Positions 1-13,341 of a stretch of 64,000 nucleotides of DNA are shown here, in pieces. The notes under the pieces are model-generated. The model was given only the letters and a program-made list of their open reading frames with translations. It was not told the DNA's origin and ran no database searches. Within the stretch, counting starts at the first letter, position 1, and each line of letters begins with the position of its first letter. The translations under genes were made by a program, and so were the position numbers. Source of the stretch: Arion vulgaris (taxonomy: Eukaryota; Mollusca; Gastropoda; Stylommatophora; Arionidae); contig CM036760.1 in assembly GCA_020796225.1 (NCBI GenBank), forward strand, positions 5,374,001-5,438,000. Direction: 5' to 3'.

Positions 1-379
1 GTTTACAAATGCAAAATGAAAAGAGCTGTGCTTCATTGGGAGTTGAAAGGTGAAAAAGAGAAACAAATAGAGCGTCGTTACACAGAGCTATGTTCACCAA
101 AGGATTTTCTGTAACACATATTCAAAAGCACGTATAAGCTTTTTCTACTGTATTGTCAGGCTTCACACCATACGTTACCACTGGGAATATGCATGCTCAT
201 AGTATTCTGATGTTTGTTTTTCAATCAGCTCAATTCCATACTGTTTTTTATTGTTTACGTTTTTGTATGTTTGTTCTTATTTTGATTTCCTTCATCCAAT
301 TTCCATCTCTTATTTGCATGAAGTGAACCGAGATTTTAGATATTACAAAACCGTACACATTTTCTATACCTTGATAAGA

Positions 380-560
380 AAATGAGTATAAAGCAAGAGG
401 AAGACCACGCAAAAGATGGAGCTACGGCATCAAGAACAGGCTTGCAAAAGTGAATATCAGCTTACAAAGTGCCTTAAAACAAGCACACACAAGATCACTA
501 CACTCCCCTCAAACACTTCTATAAAGAAGTAATTGATGGAAGAGAAGAAGAAGAGAAGAA
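380..560 (+). mobile_element. LINE C-terminal fragment with GAAGAAG tail
   Basis: Reads EYKARGRPRKRWSYGIKNRL-like residues, then LQSALKQAHTRSLHSPQTLL-like residues. It ends in gatggaagagaagaagaag. A sister copy lies at 42050-42300. Confidence 0.6.
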
Positions 561-931
561 AATACCCTTTTAAAAAAATCGGAATAAAAATTGGTCCAGA
601 TCGAGCAGCGCTTTCAACATTAGCATGCCATTAAACAAATCGAAAACATACGTAAAAATGTTAACAACTTTACATTTAACAGGGCTTATTCTGTAAGATC
701 TTATTTTTTAAAATAAGATGATGGTGATGAAATGAATTTAGAGTTCTTCATGTAACGTGGGTATGAAAATTATATATTTAAATGTGTTTGGCTCTGTGCT
801 CTGACTAAATTAAACAAAACATGTGTACAAGTTGTTGTTATTGATTGATTCGTGCAAACTTACTCGTCTCATGCTACATGCTTGGTCCTACTTGGTTTGT
901 TCATGATGAAGGAAGGCGCTGATTAATCAAT

Positions 932-940
932 GTATTTCAG
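932..940 (+). promoter_or_regulatory. Possible 3' splice site of a 5' UTR intron
   Basis: The sequence gtatttcag, 35 bases before the CDK10 ATG, would serve as an acceptor if the 5' UTR is spliced. No donor could be assigned within the window. Confidence 0.3.
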
Positions 941-975
941 AAATTATAATACAATAGAACATAATTAAAACCACA

Positions 976-1068
976 ATGGATAGTGATAGAGAAATGCTGA
1001 AAAGCAAACCACCAAGATTTATGTCCTTTCTTACTGGGGAATGGACTGAACTCAAGGAATCGGACAGG
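976..1068 (+). CDS. CDK10: CDK10 exon 1 (start codon, N-terminal extension)
   Basis: Thirty-one codons from ATG to the donor gttagt at 1069, phase 0. The ATG has a strong context (cacaATGG, A at -3 and G at +4). The peptide starts [15 protein letters not shown] and is not conserved enough to align residue by residue. The call rests on position, the donor, and the in-frame join to exon 2. A possible acceptor (gtatttcag, ending at 940) just upstream suggests a 5' UTR intron. Confidence 0.78.
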
Positions 1069-4000
1069 GTTAGTAATAAACTTAGTCAAAGTAAAGTAGT
1101 AACGTAAATAACGTTAAAAGTTATAAGTAAACTAAACTGTAAGTATAACATAACGATAACACTGTAACAGTGAGTAATACTAACTAAAGTGAGATCTTTC
1201 ATTGTGTTTGATTCATTTGCTATACTGCATTTCAGCCTTACTTTGTTGCAATTTAATTATCAGCTATATTGTTTGTCAAGTTTGTGCATGAACTTTTCTT
1301 TTTGCTGGTTTGATTGAGTTAAGGTGTAAAGTTAAAGTCTTACTCAGTTACTGGCAAGTCAGTAAGTGTTTGTCTTCAAAGTCCACTCTAGATTGTTGAG
1401 TCTTAGAGTGTAATAATAGCGTAAGTAAGCCTGCAATCTAGAGATCATGCTGCCGCACATTTCTGATATTGTTCATCTCTCAACAGTTCTTTCTTGTGTG
1501 ATCCCATTTATATGTTTAAGTTTACACAGACTGACAGTGACAGGACACTACGACTACAGACTACAGTGTATTGTTACTTCGGTATACTGAGTTGTTGATT
1601 AACTCTAGTGTTATTTTGAACTCTTGACATACTTATTTCCATATATCTGTGTTACAGTGTGTACTAGTGTGTAGTATGTAAAGTTATACCAGGATTGCTT
1701 TCGACTTTGTGTTATTGAACCAGTATAGTATTCCTTTACATACTGCCTGTACAATGGATAGTTCTACAGAATATGCTGTGCAATTTGTTTACTCATACCA
1801 CAAGAGCACAGAATAAAAGCAGATAGTCTGTGTATATGTTTATTTAAATAATAAGTTATAAAATGTCTGCTCTGTCCTGGGATGAAGAAGAATGCCTTAG
1901 AATGGCAATTTGTTCTGTACATCTATTCAAGACTATTCAAACCGTTACCATTGGGCAACGAAACCAGCAATGCTCCATTCCTCTTTCCCCTTCATAATAT
2001 GACTTTACAATTATTGATATTGAATTGTTCCAGGCCTATTCATAGATTGCACATCCATCATCTCTTTGATAACTTTTGGTTACAAGAGAGAAATAGATGG
2101 GATCTAATGTTTTTCTAATTTTAATTTCTTTTACTTCCCTGTTCATTCTCATACTCCTGCTGGTTATAGCATGATGCAGTTCAGACTACAGAATGCGCTG
2201 TGTTGCAGATTTCAGCATGAGCTGTGGTATCTGCACCTTTCGGTCCAACACAGCTGGCTTCAGCATAGCCTTTTTTGGGTACCGCATTAGCTTCTGCCTC
2301 TTTGATCTCCACAAACTTGGCCATACTTCTTGGTAGCTGTCTGTTTCCAGGGCCACCAAGGGGAGGCGAAGTGGAGTCTCAGTCAGCTATGATTGCTACA
2401 AGCCAATACAGCTTGTATGTAGTCCTCTGAAGGGTGGGGCATCTGGTCCCTAATTTTAATTTAAAACAATTATAACTTGTATTATTTGCAGTAAGCAAAA
2501 CAACTTCATAACTTGGTGTGCGTATGCTATGTCTAAGTTATTACAACTTAATTTTGCAGCTAGGAAAATGCAGAAGTGTTACAGAATTTGAGAAACTGAA
2601 TCGAATTGGGGAAGGAACATACGGCATTGTATGTAAGTAATTTTTCTTACAAAATGAAACTGAGATTGAGGGTTAAGACAGGCTCTTCATAAGTAGAAGG
2701 AAATGTCTGTGCAAATATACTTCTCAACTCTGACAAAAAGCTGCTGTTTTGTAGTTCAAAGGAGACCAATAACTAGGAAATGTTGAACAAATGTGTACTG
2801 TAATTTGGCAGAAAAGCACAAATATCTTCATAGAAAAACAGTGTTACTATCTGGGTTTTTATTGTAAGCAGGAACCTATTATAATTATATCAGTATTGAA
2901 AATAAGACGACTTCTGTGCTATTTGTGTCTGTTGCTGAACAACTTGAGTATTGTTTTTGTTATTTTTGTGCAAAATACTATTTTGTTTTATTCACAAGAA
3001 CATAATGTGAAGATTAAATGTTTGCGCAGAATGCTGGGAGTATCAAGAAGATACCAATTTAGAAATGAAGACCAACAGGACAAAAAATAATGTACAACAT
3101 CAGTACTGAACTTCATCAAGAAACAACAAATTAAATTGTTCAGCCACATAAACAGATTACCAACTGACAGTGCACCACAAAAAGCAATGTTACTCTGATA
3201 CAGTGGATACAAAGCAAAAGGTGGACCTCAGCGATAACAAAGGCAACAAAAACACTTTTTAGAAAGCGCACACAAAAGCCAGTTCTAGCAATCACTTCTT
3301 ATCCTGATGCTGTGAACCAAAACAGTATGGTAGAAATCCATCTGGGCTTCAGAAATGATACACATAATCTAGAAATAGGACATTTTTTCTTCTCTGCATG
3401 AAAGAGTTTTTTCTTCACTCAACTTTCAATGTTTTTTTATGGCTCTTTTCTATTTGTTCTAGTCGAAGGCCATGTCCTCACAAGATGGTTTAAATATAGT
3501 GCCTTAATATCACATTTACTGAATCTTTAATCAGAAGCTGCCATCACCCATCTTGTATCTTTAAGGATGCAGCCATCTTATGTGTATATTATTGATAACA
3601 AATGTAGATCAGAAATAAAGAGTAAAATAGGCAGAACAAAAACAGAAATAAAGAGTAAAATAGGCAGAACAAAAACAGAATTCTGGAGTATGAAAGACAT
3701 TATATACAAGCCATTGTATATGTGATGCTCGTCCATCACGGGTGATGATGACCACACAAATTTTCATCCAAGGGAATGTAGTTGCGTTATGTTTGTCTGT
3801 GTGTGTGTAGATGACTAGTGAGCCCGATACGGGCTTGAAATGTTCTTGTACAGTGTGGACAAGGTATACTTGCACTTGTGGGAAGTTTTACTGCCTTTTT
3901 ATTTTGACATTTTTGTTCCATCCGTGCTGTTCTACCCGCCTCGCAGGCCGAGGAACTGTGTCGAAGAAGTGTGCGCCAGGCTGATCTGTCTTGAGCAACA

Positions 4001-7000
4001 TTCTAGGATGAAATGGGGACTTGCTCGATGATTTGGTTTAAAGTGAGAAAGAGTTGCGCAGTTCGTCGATCTCACTCTCTCGCCAAATTCCTTCTGTGTC
4101 CAGTGGCAGGACAAAGCCGAGACGGCTGGAGAAGGATCTGGGTGCAGCGGATGACATTGTATATAATGTCTGGATGATTGAAGTCAAAAAAAGATGATTC
4201 AGTGATATAATGAACCAGTACTGAAATATTGAAGTGAGTCATGGACAGTATATAAAAATTGTGATATAAATAGTTTATAAATATACAGAGTAAAATCTCG
4301 GCAAAACTGGGGAAGGATGGTCGAGACTGAGCAAAGTGGAAATATGTTGTTATTGTACGAGACCATTGACTGCTTTGTTAATTCATGGCTAAAGAAAAGG
4401 AGAAGAAAGTGGTTAATTCAATATTCATAGTGTTGTTTGTTTTGTTCATTATTTGCTACTGTATTTTTTTATATTTCAGATCGTGCAAAAGATACAGAAA
4501 ACAATAAGATTGTGCATTGAAGAAAATGAAACTGAATAATGAAAAGGATGGTAAGTGACATAACAAGTGTGTGAAAAGAAAACAGGAGAAAAATAAAACC
4601 AGCATCAGCCAGCATGTATCTGATAGAGGGATTGAGATTATGTGATAGGATCACAAATAAGGAGCTTGTGGAGAGAACAAGACAGATCCCAGTGAACTAA
4701 AAGGTGAAGAAAAGACTCTGGCACTGGATAGGAAGCTCCTTGAGAAAAGCAAGAGGAAATATAACAAGAAGGGCTTTTTCCTGGAATCCACAGGGAGAGC
4801 GAAAGAGGGAAGCAGAGAAATACACGGAGAAGAGATTTGGAGGCAGAGATTAGCAATATACGGAAGAGCCACAATAGGTACAAAAAGATACGAAGACTTG
4901 ACATGAGTTGGTTGATAGAGAATGCCCCAACCCTGGTTGAAAGAACACAAGAGAGACAGAATGCATCTTACAATGAAATTATGTACTAAATTATTGTGTT
5001 GATCATAAAGAGCAGAGAGAACATTCTGGGCAGCCTATCTTCATTACATACAAAAATGTAACGTGCAAAAAGGTGAACTTTTTGGAAAGAGGTGGGAAAT
5101 ATATGGCAACGCAACGCGATATACACCAATGCTCTGTGACCCCTGTAGCCACTCATTTCAACGGAACTGACCATTTGGGTACTCGCGACATCCAGGTCAC
5201 TGCCATCCGATCATTTTTATCTGATGATCGTAGTCGATTTGCTCTGTAGAATTGCTTTATTTCTTTATATGGTACCTTGCGACCTCATGGACTCAACACT
5301 CTACATTCCTATGCTTCTTAGTACTTTCTCTTCTCATGCTCTATATTTTGTATGTTAAATGTATATGAGTCATATATTTACTTGATTTTTGTATTGTTTC
5401 TCTTATTTTTCACTTACAGTTTTTCTGTATTTATTTCGTTATTCGTTTTTAGTCACATATTTTTATTCGTTTTTAACCGTTGCTATATCTTTGTTAAAGC
5501 CTATATGTAGTGTCCTGAGTCATTCGTCAGGTTTGTTGTATCGTTTTGCATGATAAAGGCCTTTTGGTCGAAACATTGCTGTGTATTGTCATTGTTTTTG
5601 TATTTTGTAAAACTACAGTATTTTGTTATTATGTATTTCACCATTATACATAATTTTACTGCAGTCTCCATCTATATTGTGACATTTTTTTGGAGAGGAA
5701 CAGTCATATGAGGTAAAATGCAGTGCAATGAGGTCAGTCCTTCATCTTTAGACTTTACTGGGGCTTCAGAATGTCAGTTACATCTATTGGCCGACCCTCC
5801 GATATGGGGGCTTTAGAATGTCAGTTACATCTATTGGCTGACCCTCCGATATGGGGGCTTTAGAATGTCAGTTACATCTATTGGCTGACCCTCCGATATG
5901 GGGGCTTTAGAATGTCAGTTACATCTATTGGCTGACCCTCCGATATGGGGGCTTTAGAATGTCAGTTACGTTTATTGGCTGACCCTCCGATATGGGGCTT
6001 TAGAATGTCAGTTACATCTATTGGCTGACCTCCGATATGGGGCTTTAGAATGTTAGTTACATCTATTGGTTGACCCTCCGATATGAGGGCTTTAGAATGT
6101 CAGTTACATCTATTGGCTGACCCCTTCCAATATGGGGGCAGAACCAGCCAGCCTGCTCTCTCATTACCATCGACACCCATGTGCCCGTGGACAAGATCAA
6201 TGTAATTCTGTTAATTTATTCATTGTTATCTGTAAAGTGTATGAAAGTTCTAAATTGTTTTGTTTTTTCATATCTTATGAACAGGAATTCAGATCACTGG
6301 TTTGAGGGAGATCAACATTTTATTGAATATCCATCACAAAAATATTGTTGAAATGAAAGAGGTGGTTGTAGGCAATAGTCTAGAAAGGTAATCTTGATGA
6401 AATTTTGAAATATTTCATTAATCAAATACAGGGCTTTCAAGATAATTGCAGCCCCATTGACAAATCGAAAGTTGCCAGATAACCTATCGTGTTGTGTTTA
6501 TTTACTATTTAAACCGGTTCTGACTAGCTCGCCCACGCCACATTTGTTCATCGCCCCTTCCGCACTACAATTACACACCATCACACAACCTTGACCTATA
6601 CTACGTCATAACTGAACCTTCTCATTTCCATACATTAGCTCCAGATTAGCTCCATTCATAGGCTGCTTTTAAGTTGAACACCCTGTATATGTGTGTGCAT
6701 TCTTGTATGCATATGTGCGCATGTGTATCATGAGGTTGATAAATTATCAAAGCATGTTTCTTTTCACTGTGCCCTGTCATCATCTTCAGGTAAGAAGTCT
6801 GAAGACTGGTGATAAAGTTACCTGATTATGTCTCTCCACCATACCATTTTCTCATCAACTCACTTTACGTTTATGTAAATCTGAACACCGATATCATTAC
6901 GACTGCGCAAAGAAAAAATATTTTCAACATTACATTGGGGATCTTCACCAGTGCTACAGAGTTCTGCACAGCAACTGAAATCTTCCTGTAGAAGAGATTG

Positions 7001-10000
7001 AGCACACATGGTTACTCACTGAAGTGCAAGATGATGCTCAATCAATCAATTAGAAGAAGAAATTGATGAAATTGGATGCACATGTCCTAAATGTATAAAG
7101 TCTATCGTTTAGGGCCTACCAAAACAATGTGCAACTTATACATGTTCTTGGTAAAGATCAAACATATCACAAAGAATGATTAAAATTGGTCGAAATAGAA
7201 CGAAGAAGAACAAAATATGGGTTACTTGTATATCATATTGAGACATTTCAGTTTATGGGAGATCATTGTCTCAGAATATACAGGTTTTGAATAGCAAAAA
7301 AGCATGTATCTATAATTTATACATATTTATATTTCACTATCTATTTGTATTCTTACAGTATCTTTCTTGTCATGGAATACTGTGAGCAGGACTTGGCCTC
7401 CTTGTTGGATAATATGGCAGCTCCTTTCTCAGAACCACAGGTTAGATTATAAAATGGTTTACAAGTTTTTTGTATTATTATTGTGTTTGTAGTCATTCAC
7501 AGTGGGACAGATTAGTGTAATGCATAATCGCTCGGTATAAGAGTGTTGTGGGTTCAATCCCACACTTGACGTACCATACATGAAAAAAGGAATTGTCCTT
7601 CTAACCACCTGCACACTAAAATCTAGAAATGTGAAGTGACAGGCTCTTCATACCCTAAGATCTGAAACGACTGAATTTTTTAAAACAAATTTTAAGCCAT
7701 TAACAGACAAAGCAGTCAATGACCATTTTGCATTGCTCATTCTTGAAAGTGCAAAATTCTCACCGCTTTGTACAGTCTGTGCTTCACATAGTTTTATATG
7801 GTCTAATTCATCTCAACCTCTACAGTTCTTCACCAAGTTGTCTATAGTCTGGTTATCTTTAACATCTCTAGGGCACATAGCATGACACTTTCGGGTGATG
7901 GTGTCACATCTCTTCTGAGAATATGACTAATCCAATTCCACAGTTTATTGTTAGTTGTTATTTCTGTGTTTAAATATTAAGGTTTCCTGAGGAAAGTAGT
8001 TCCTCATTGCTCATTTTGTTCAACCAAAAGATTCTGATAATTTTCAAATTTATTACCTCTCTAAAAATGATCTGTTCTCAATGCACATAAGGCAGAGACC
8101 AAAAAATTATACTGAGTTTGATTTTATATGTCTTTCCACAAGGGCATCTGGATCTTCATGAGCAGTTAGGATTTTTATGTAGCTGTTATCTGATTTTTTT
8201 TACAGTGTGGGATCACTGGCAAGTCCTCTTAGTCACCTTTTATGACATACAAAAGGATACAGTGGTTCTATTCTTCGCTACTCTAAAAACTACATGGGGA
8301 GTTCACAATAGAATAATTACTTATAAACTATCCTTTGTAACAAACAAATGAGCATAAGTATGTTATGTTAATAGTTTCAAGTAAAGCTGTGGCTTTTTCT
8401 TTTGTCATTGTGGACATTTCTAATTTTGTTCAATACAGTGTACATTTGTTGCATATATTTTTGTGTAATTGGAGATATTGATATATTTAAAAAATAATAT
8501 GTTGTATATGTTTCTTTTGGTGATGGCAGGTTAAGTGTATTATGCTGCAGTTATTTGCTGGACTACAGTACCTTCATGAAAACTTTATAATTCACAGGTA
8601 AGCTTGCAGTTATATTTTAGTAACAGTCAATTTTATTGTCTTTTTTCTTTCCCAAGGTAGAGGATAGAATTTGTTGTCCACTCTTGCCGTTAGAGTAGGG
8701 ATGGAGCTTTAATTTGCTTCCAGGGCCAGATGGATCACCCTTGTTGTGTTATATCCGTGTTTATTTAGAGTGGTCGTGATATTGTCTATCCATCTTTTCT
8801 TGGTCTTCTCGTGGCTCTAGTACCTGATCTTTTTTTATTATATACTGTTATTGGTGGTTGGCTGTATTCCAATCTCATTAAATGTCCAAACCACTGCATT
8901 TGTTGTCTTCAATGTATTCGGTGCATGAAGTTGTTCATATGAAGTTAATGTATATAGAAGTTATACTGCTTAGAGTTTTATCCCAGTACAGTTGGTTCTC
9001 CAGTCTCGTCATGTTAAAGATAAAAGAACCCCTTTTCATACCTTGAGGTATATTGGGGAATACAGTGTTCGGCCTGTATTTTTAATTGACAATCGACACA
9101 AGATAGGTGATATGGTCAATATCACACCGATCATCTTTTCTTCCCAATGCTTTTTTGATATCCAATTAAGGCTGGGTCAACCTGAGAGCCATTGCTTCCA
9201 CTGTGGAATTGAACCCGGACCACATGTCTAAGAATCGGATGTACTAACCAATTCACTATCACAGTCTCTTCATGTAGCGTGCTTCTTATATAACTACTTT
9301 TAGATCCGTTAGGAACTTAATGTCTGATTCTATATGTTCTGTGCCATGTAAGAAGTGAATTTTTTCACTTCTGTTGTATCCTTTGATTGAAAAGGCATTT
9401 TGGTAGAAATGTTGCTGTGTATTGTTTTTGTATTGTTCATAGTTCATAAGTACGGTTCCAATTTCACTGCAACGGGTCACCCCATAATTGCTCCGTTCCT
9501 GTGCCAATGAAAATCACACGAAATGCTAACAACTGTGAAATGTTTCCGGTGTGAACTAATTCCAGAATGAAACAGCCGCGTACCACCACAAAAGCAACCT
9601 GCTCCGCATAAAATGCATATGGCGTCAGCTAATGTAGCAACACCAAACTGTTCATCACTTGAATTGCAATTCTTGTCGAAGGAACATCAATCATGACAAA
9701 ATCCAGCTTTCTGCACTCGCAATATAACTGCATACGGCAGATTGAGTTTGTTTATCATAACCACTGTACGCCATTTTCTGAATACACACTAATACACAGC
9801 AACGCACGGTTGACAGAGCAAAAAGCATTCCATGTAACATTCATAGCTCACAGCGTTCCCCAAGCACTAACTCAGCAGCTCGGCAAACGAAACCGGAAAA
9901 TACTCGACTAAACATGTCGGAAATGCACTAGCAAAGTCGTGTTCAGAATCAAACAGTTCTGACTCTGAATGGCCTTCCCGCATTCCGCCATTGCTGGCCA

Positions 10001-13000
10001 GGTTTTTCATGTTCTAGCACTCATGTTCTGCTCCATGTGCTATAGTCGCTTTAAAACGTTCGGTCAACGATTGACCTCAAATATCTCCATATTCATTGCA
10101 TGGATGAACATGATTTTTGCATGTGGTGTTGTATTTCCGATGTCCCAACGATTTTCTAAAATTTAATGTTGCAGGTAGTGTACTTTTCTTGCAACGGCGA
10201 ATTCCTTTGATCTTTTCAAACCTAGTAATTATTTGGTGCTGGAAGAAAATAATTTACCGTAAATTTAAAAAATCACATATTTTTGGCATAGGCGTATATA
10301 CAATTCGAATTTTGAAGGGTGAGATAACTCATATTATATAAATCATATAAAGTGTTTACTCACTTATTCTGAGTCCGATGAGTCTAACATATTGATGGCT
10401 ATTCTTGGCTGCACGAACGACAGTCCATCTTTGTCCCAGTAGTCATTTTCCTCCTTTAAGACATGGTCTTCGCATTTACACCAATAATCTCTGTCTATCT
10501 TCGACAGGGCGGTATATGTTAGTTCTTTCATATTGCTTAGTTTGAAAGTTTTATTTTCAGTTGCTACCAGTCCTTTAACTTTGGCCCAAATGAGTTCAAT
10601 TGGGTTTAAGTGTGAATGACAAGGTGGTAGTCTCAAACACACATGACCATGCTGTTGAATTAACTTGTCTGTTTGGAATACCCTGGTCTTCTGTGATGTT
10701 TTAACAATAGATAGTAATTCAGGCTTCAAAAACCCTCGTTAAATGGAATGTTCTCCTTTCTGAGACAAAGTTTTATAGCATCTTTTGTACTCGAAGATGT
10801 CGGGATTTTGTCTTCTTCTGACACAGTGTTGTGGTATGATTCGTTGTCCATTATCACACAGGATGGTCTGTCTAGGGACGGAAAAAGAGTATGTTCAATC
10901 CAATCTCTAAATATGTTAACGTTCATCTCGGTATGATAGTCCCTGTTGTCCGTATAATTGGAAGTGAAAATAAGTTCAGCATCTTTAACCAGCCCATTTT
11001 GTCTGCTGCCTGCATGTGCCATTATCAGACGTTGTCCTTTTCCACTAGGTACATATCGTTTAATTGTTCCATCGGATAACTGCCACTCCTTTTCATTAGT
11101 GTGGTGAGCATTGATCCAGGTTTCATCCACATACACAATATCGTAACCTTGATTACTCATTTCCCGTACTTCACGTAAATATTTACTTCTCAGACGTACT
11201 AAATGCGGCTTCTCGCAGATGACATTTCTCCCATTAGCGTACTTCCTAAAAGTAAAGCCGATGCTTCTAACAGTTCTCCATAACGTTGATTTCGATACAT
11301 CAATGTCATTGTGTATTTTTAACCTAATCTTCAGCTTTCTTAGTGTCACAGTTTCTTTGGAATCGAACATTCTGCAAATTTCTCTTCTAATCACATCCCT
11401 GTTAAAATTGTCTACTACTTTATTTCTGCATTGAGTCAATGTATTGACTGTACTGACAGCTCCATTAACATTGAGTAATTTATGTAGATATCTTTACTTA
11501 AGCCCAAAGCATGCATAGTTCTCTGTTCAGGATTTGATATACTCGATACAGTTTTCCACGATTAGATTCTCTGATAAAATATTTATACATTTTCACAGCG
11601 ACTGTATGCAGTGTAAGAAACTTGATTTTCATACCCATTGTATAACAAATCTAGAATACTAAACGTTTTGTAATACACCTATGCTCTGAAAACACAAACG
11701 GTAAATTGTAACTAAACACACCGGAAGGATCATTATACATTTTTTAAAAGTGCGATAAAGCGATTAAAATCGGAAAACCACGTGAAAAACGTGCAAGTCG
11801 TGGAACTTGCAACATCTCACAAATATGAAGGGTAATACTTCTCATTATATAGTTGGCTAAGGAGATGGTCACTTTTATATACTTTACATAAAGAAAATTT
11901 TAAACCGTACGTTTGTTATTGAGTAAAAAATAATCAACCACGGGACATTACGATCATTAGATCATATGCAAAGTTAAAACAATTACGGTCAAGCGGTTGC
12001 AGAGATATTATATTTTCCCCACGGAAAATCATTTTGAAACGCACTATAGCACTGATCTGCTGAAATGTCAAAACTCATGAAGTGTGGTTTAAATTTCGCT
12101 ACATTTGAGCGAACAAAGTACATTTTCAGTATCCGTTATCTCTGAGTTTATTATTTTTGTATTGTGTAAAACTACAGTACTTTGTTTTTACATGTTTTAT
12201 GTCTCTTACAGAACGTTGCTGTCATCACAGCTTGCATGATGGACTCTCTCTATCCCTAGCCATTTCTCTCACCTCATTTATCATAGTATTCAGTTTCTTT
12301 AATGTCCTGTTGCCACCATTGTCTTGACCATCTCATGTCTTCTCTTCAGGAATCATGCCTCCATTATTGCTTTCTCTAAACCATTGATGTTTAATGTGAC
12401 CAAAACATTAAAGCAAACACCTTAATCCTGTAGACTGAGGGTTATAGCATATGGTCAGCGGCCATATTTATGTTGATTTATATAATAATAATAATAGCGT
12501 CCATCCAAGCGATGATGACAACAGTCTCATACTTGTGCTGCTGCACCTCTCTGGTGTGGGCGGAGGTGATTGTAGAGTCCAATCCTAGAACACAATCGCC
12601 TACTACAGGTGGGGCATACATGATCAAGGTTAGACATGTGCATGTTGTGTGTTCTGTCTTTTCGCGCAGCTTATTTTCTTTGTGCCTCAACAACACGATG
12701 ATTCTCAGCTATGCGGGTTCCATTTGTGTTGTTACAGCGCCACATTTGACAATCTTGCAAGGATTCCCAGCTTGTGGTGTCTGTATCAAGCATTTCAGAG
12801 ACACTTTTTTTTCGATCCAGAAGCACTTGAGCTTTCAGCTCTTCGGCTCAGTGTCATGGACATCGTAACCCTTCGGTTCAGTGCCACGAACACTGTGAAT
12901 CTGGGAAACCTGTGGCTTTTCTGCCAGCCCACGGAATTGAACTCGCACTCACAGAGGGCTAGTCACCCGCAGTCCAACGCACTACGAACACGCTGGGCAG

Positions 13001-13285
13001 GCGAGCTCAGAGACACTTTAAGAGTGTCTTTGAAGCATTTTTTTTGTCCACCAGCAGAACGTCCTCCCATTTCAAGTTCGCCATACATCAACTGTTTAAG
13101 GATGCGTTTATCAGGCATCCGAACAACGTGACCGCCCATCTTACTTGGGCCTTCTGCAACAGGGTGTTGGCGCTTGGGATCTTTGCTCTTGTGAGGACTT
13201 CGGTATCTGGAATTTTGTCCTGTCAGCTTATTTTTAGTATTCTGCGTAGACAGCTTGTGTGGAAGTGGTTTAGTGTTCTTGCGTG

Positions 13286-13341
<56 letters not shown>

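Noticed and set aside
4469..4950. Ser/Leu-rich open frames on the - strand near exon 3
   Set aside because: They are reverse readings of CDK10 exon 3 and of a + strand LINE fragment.
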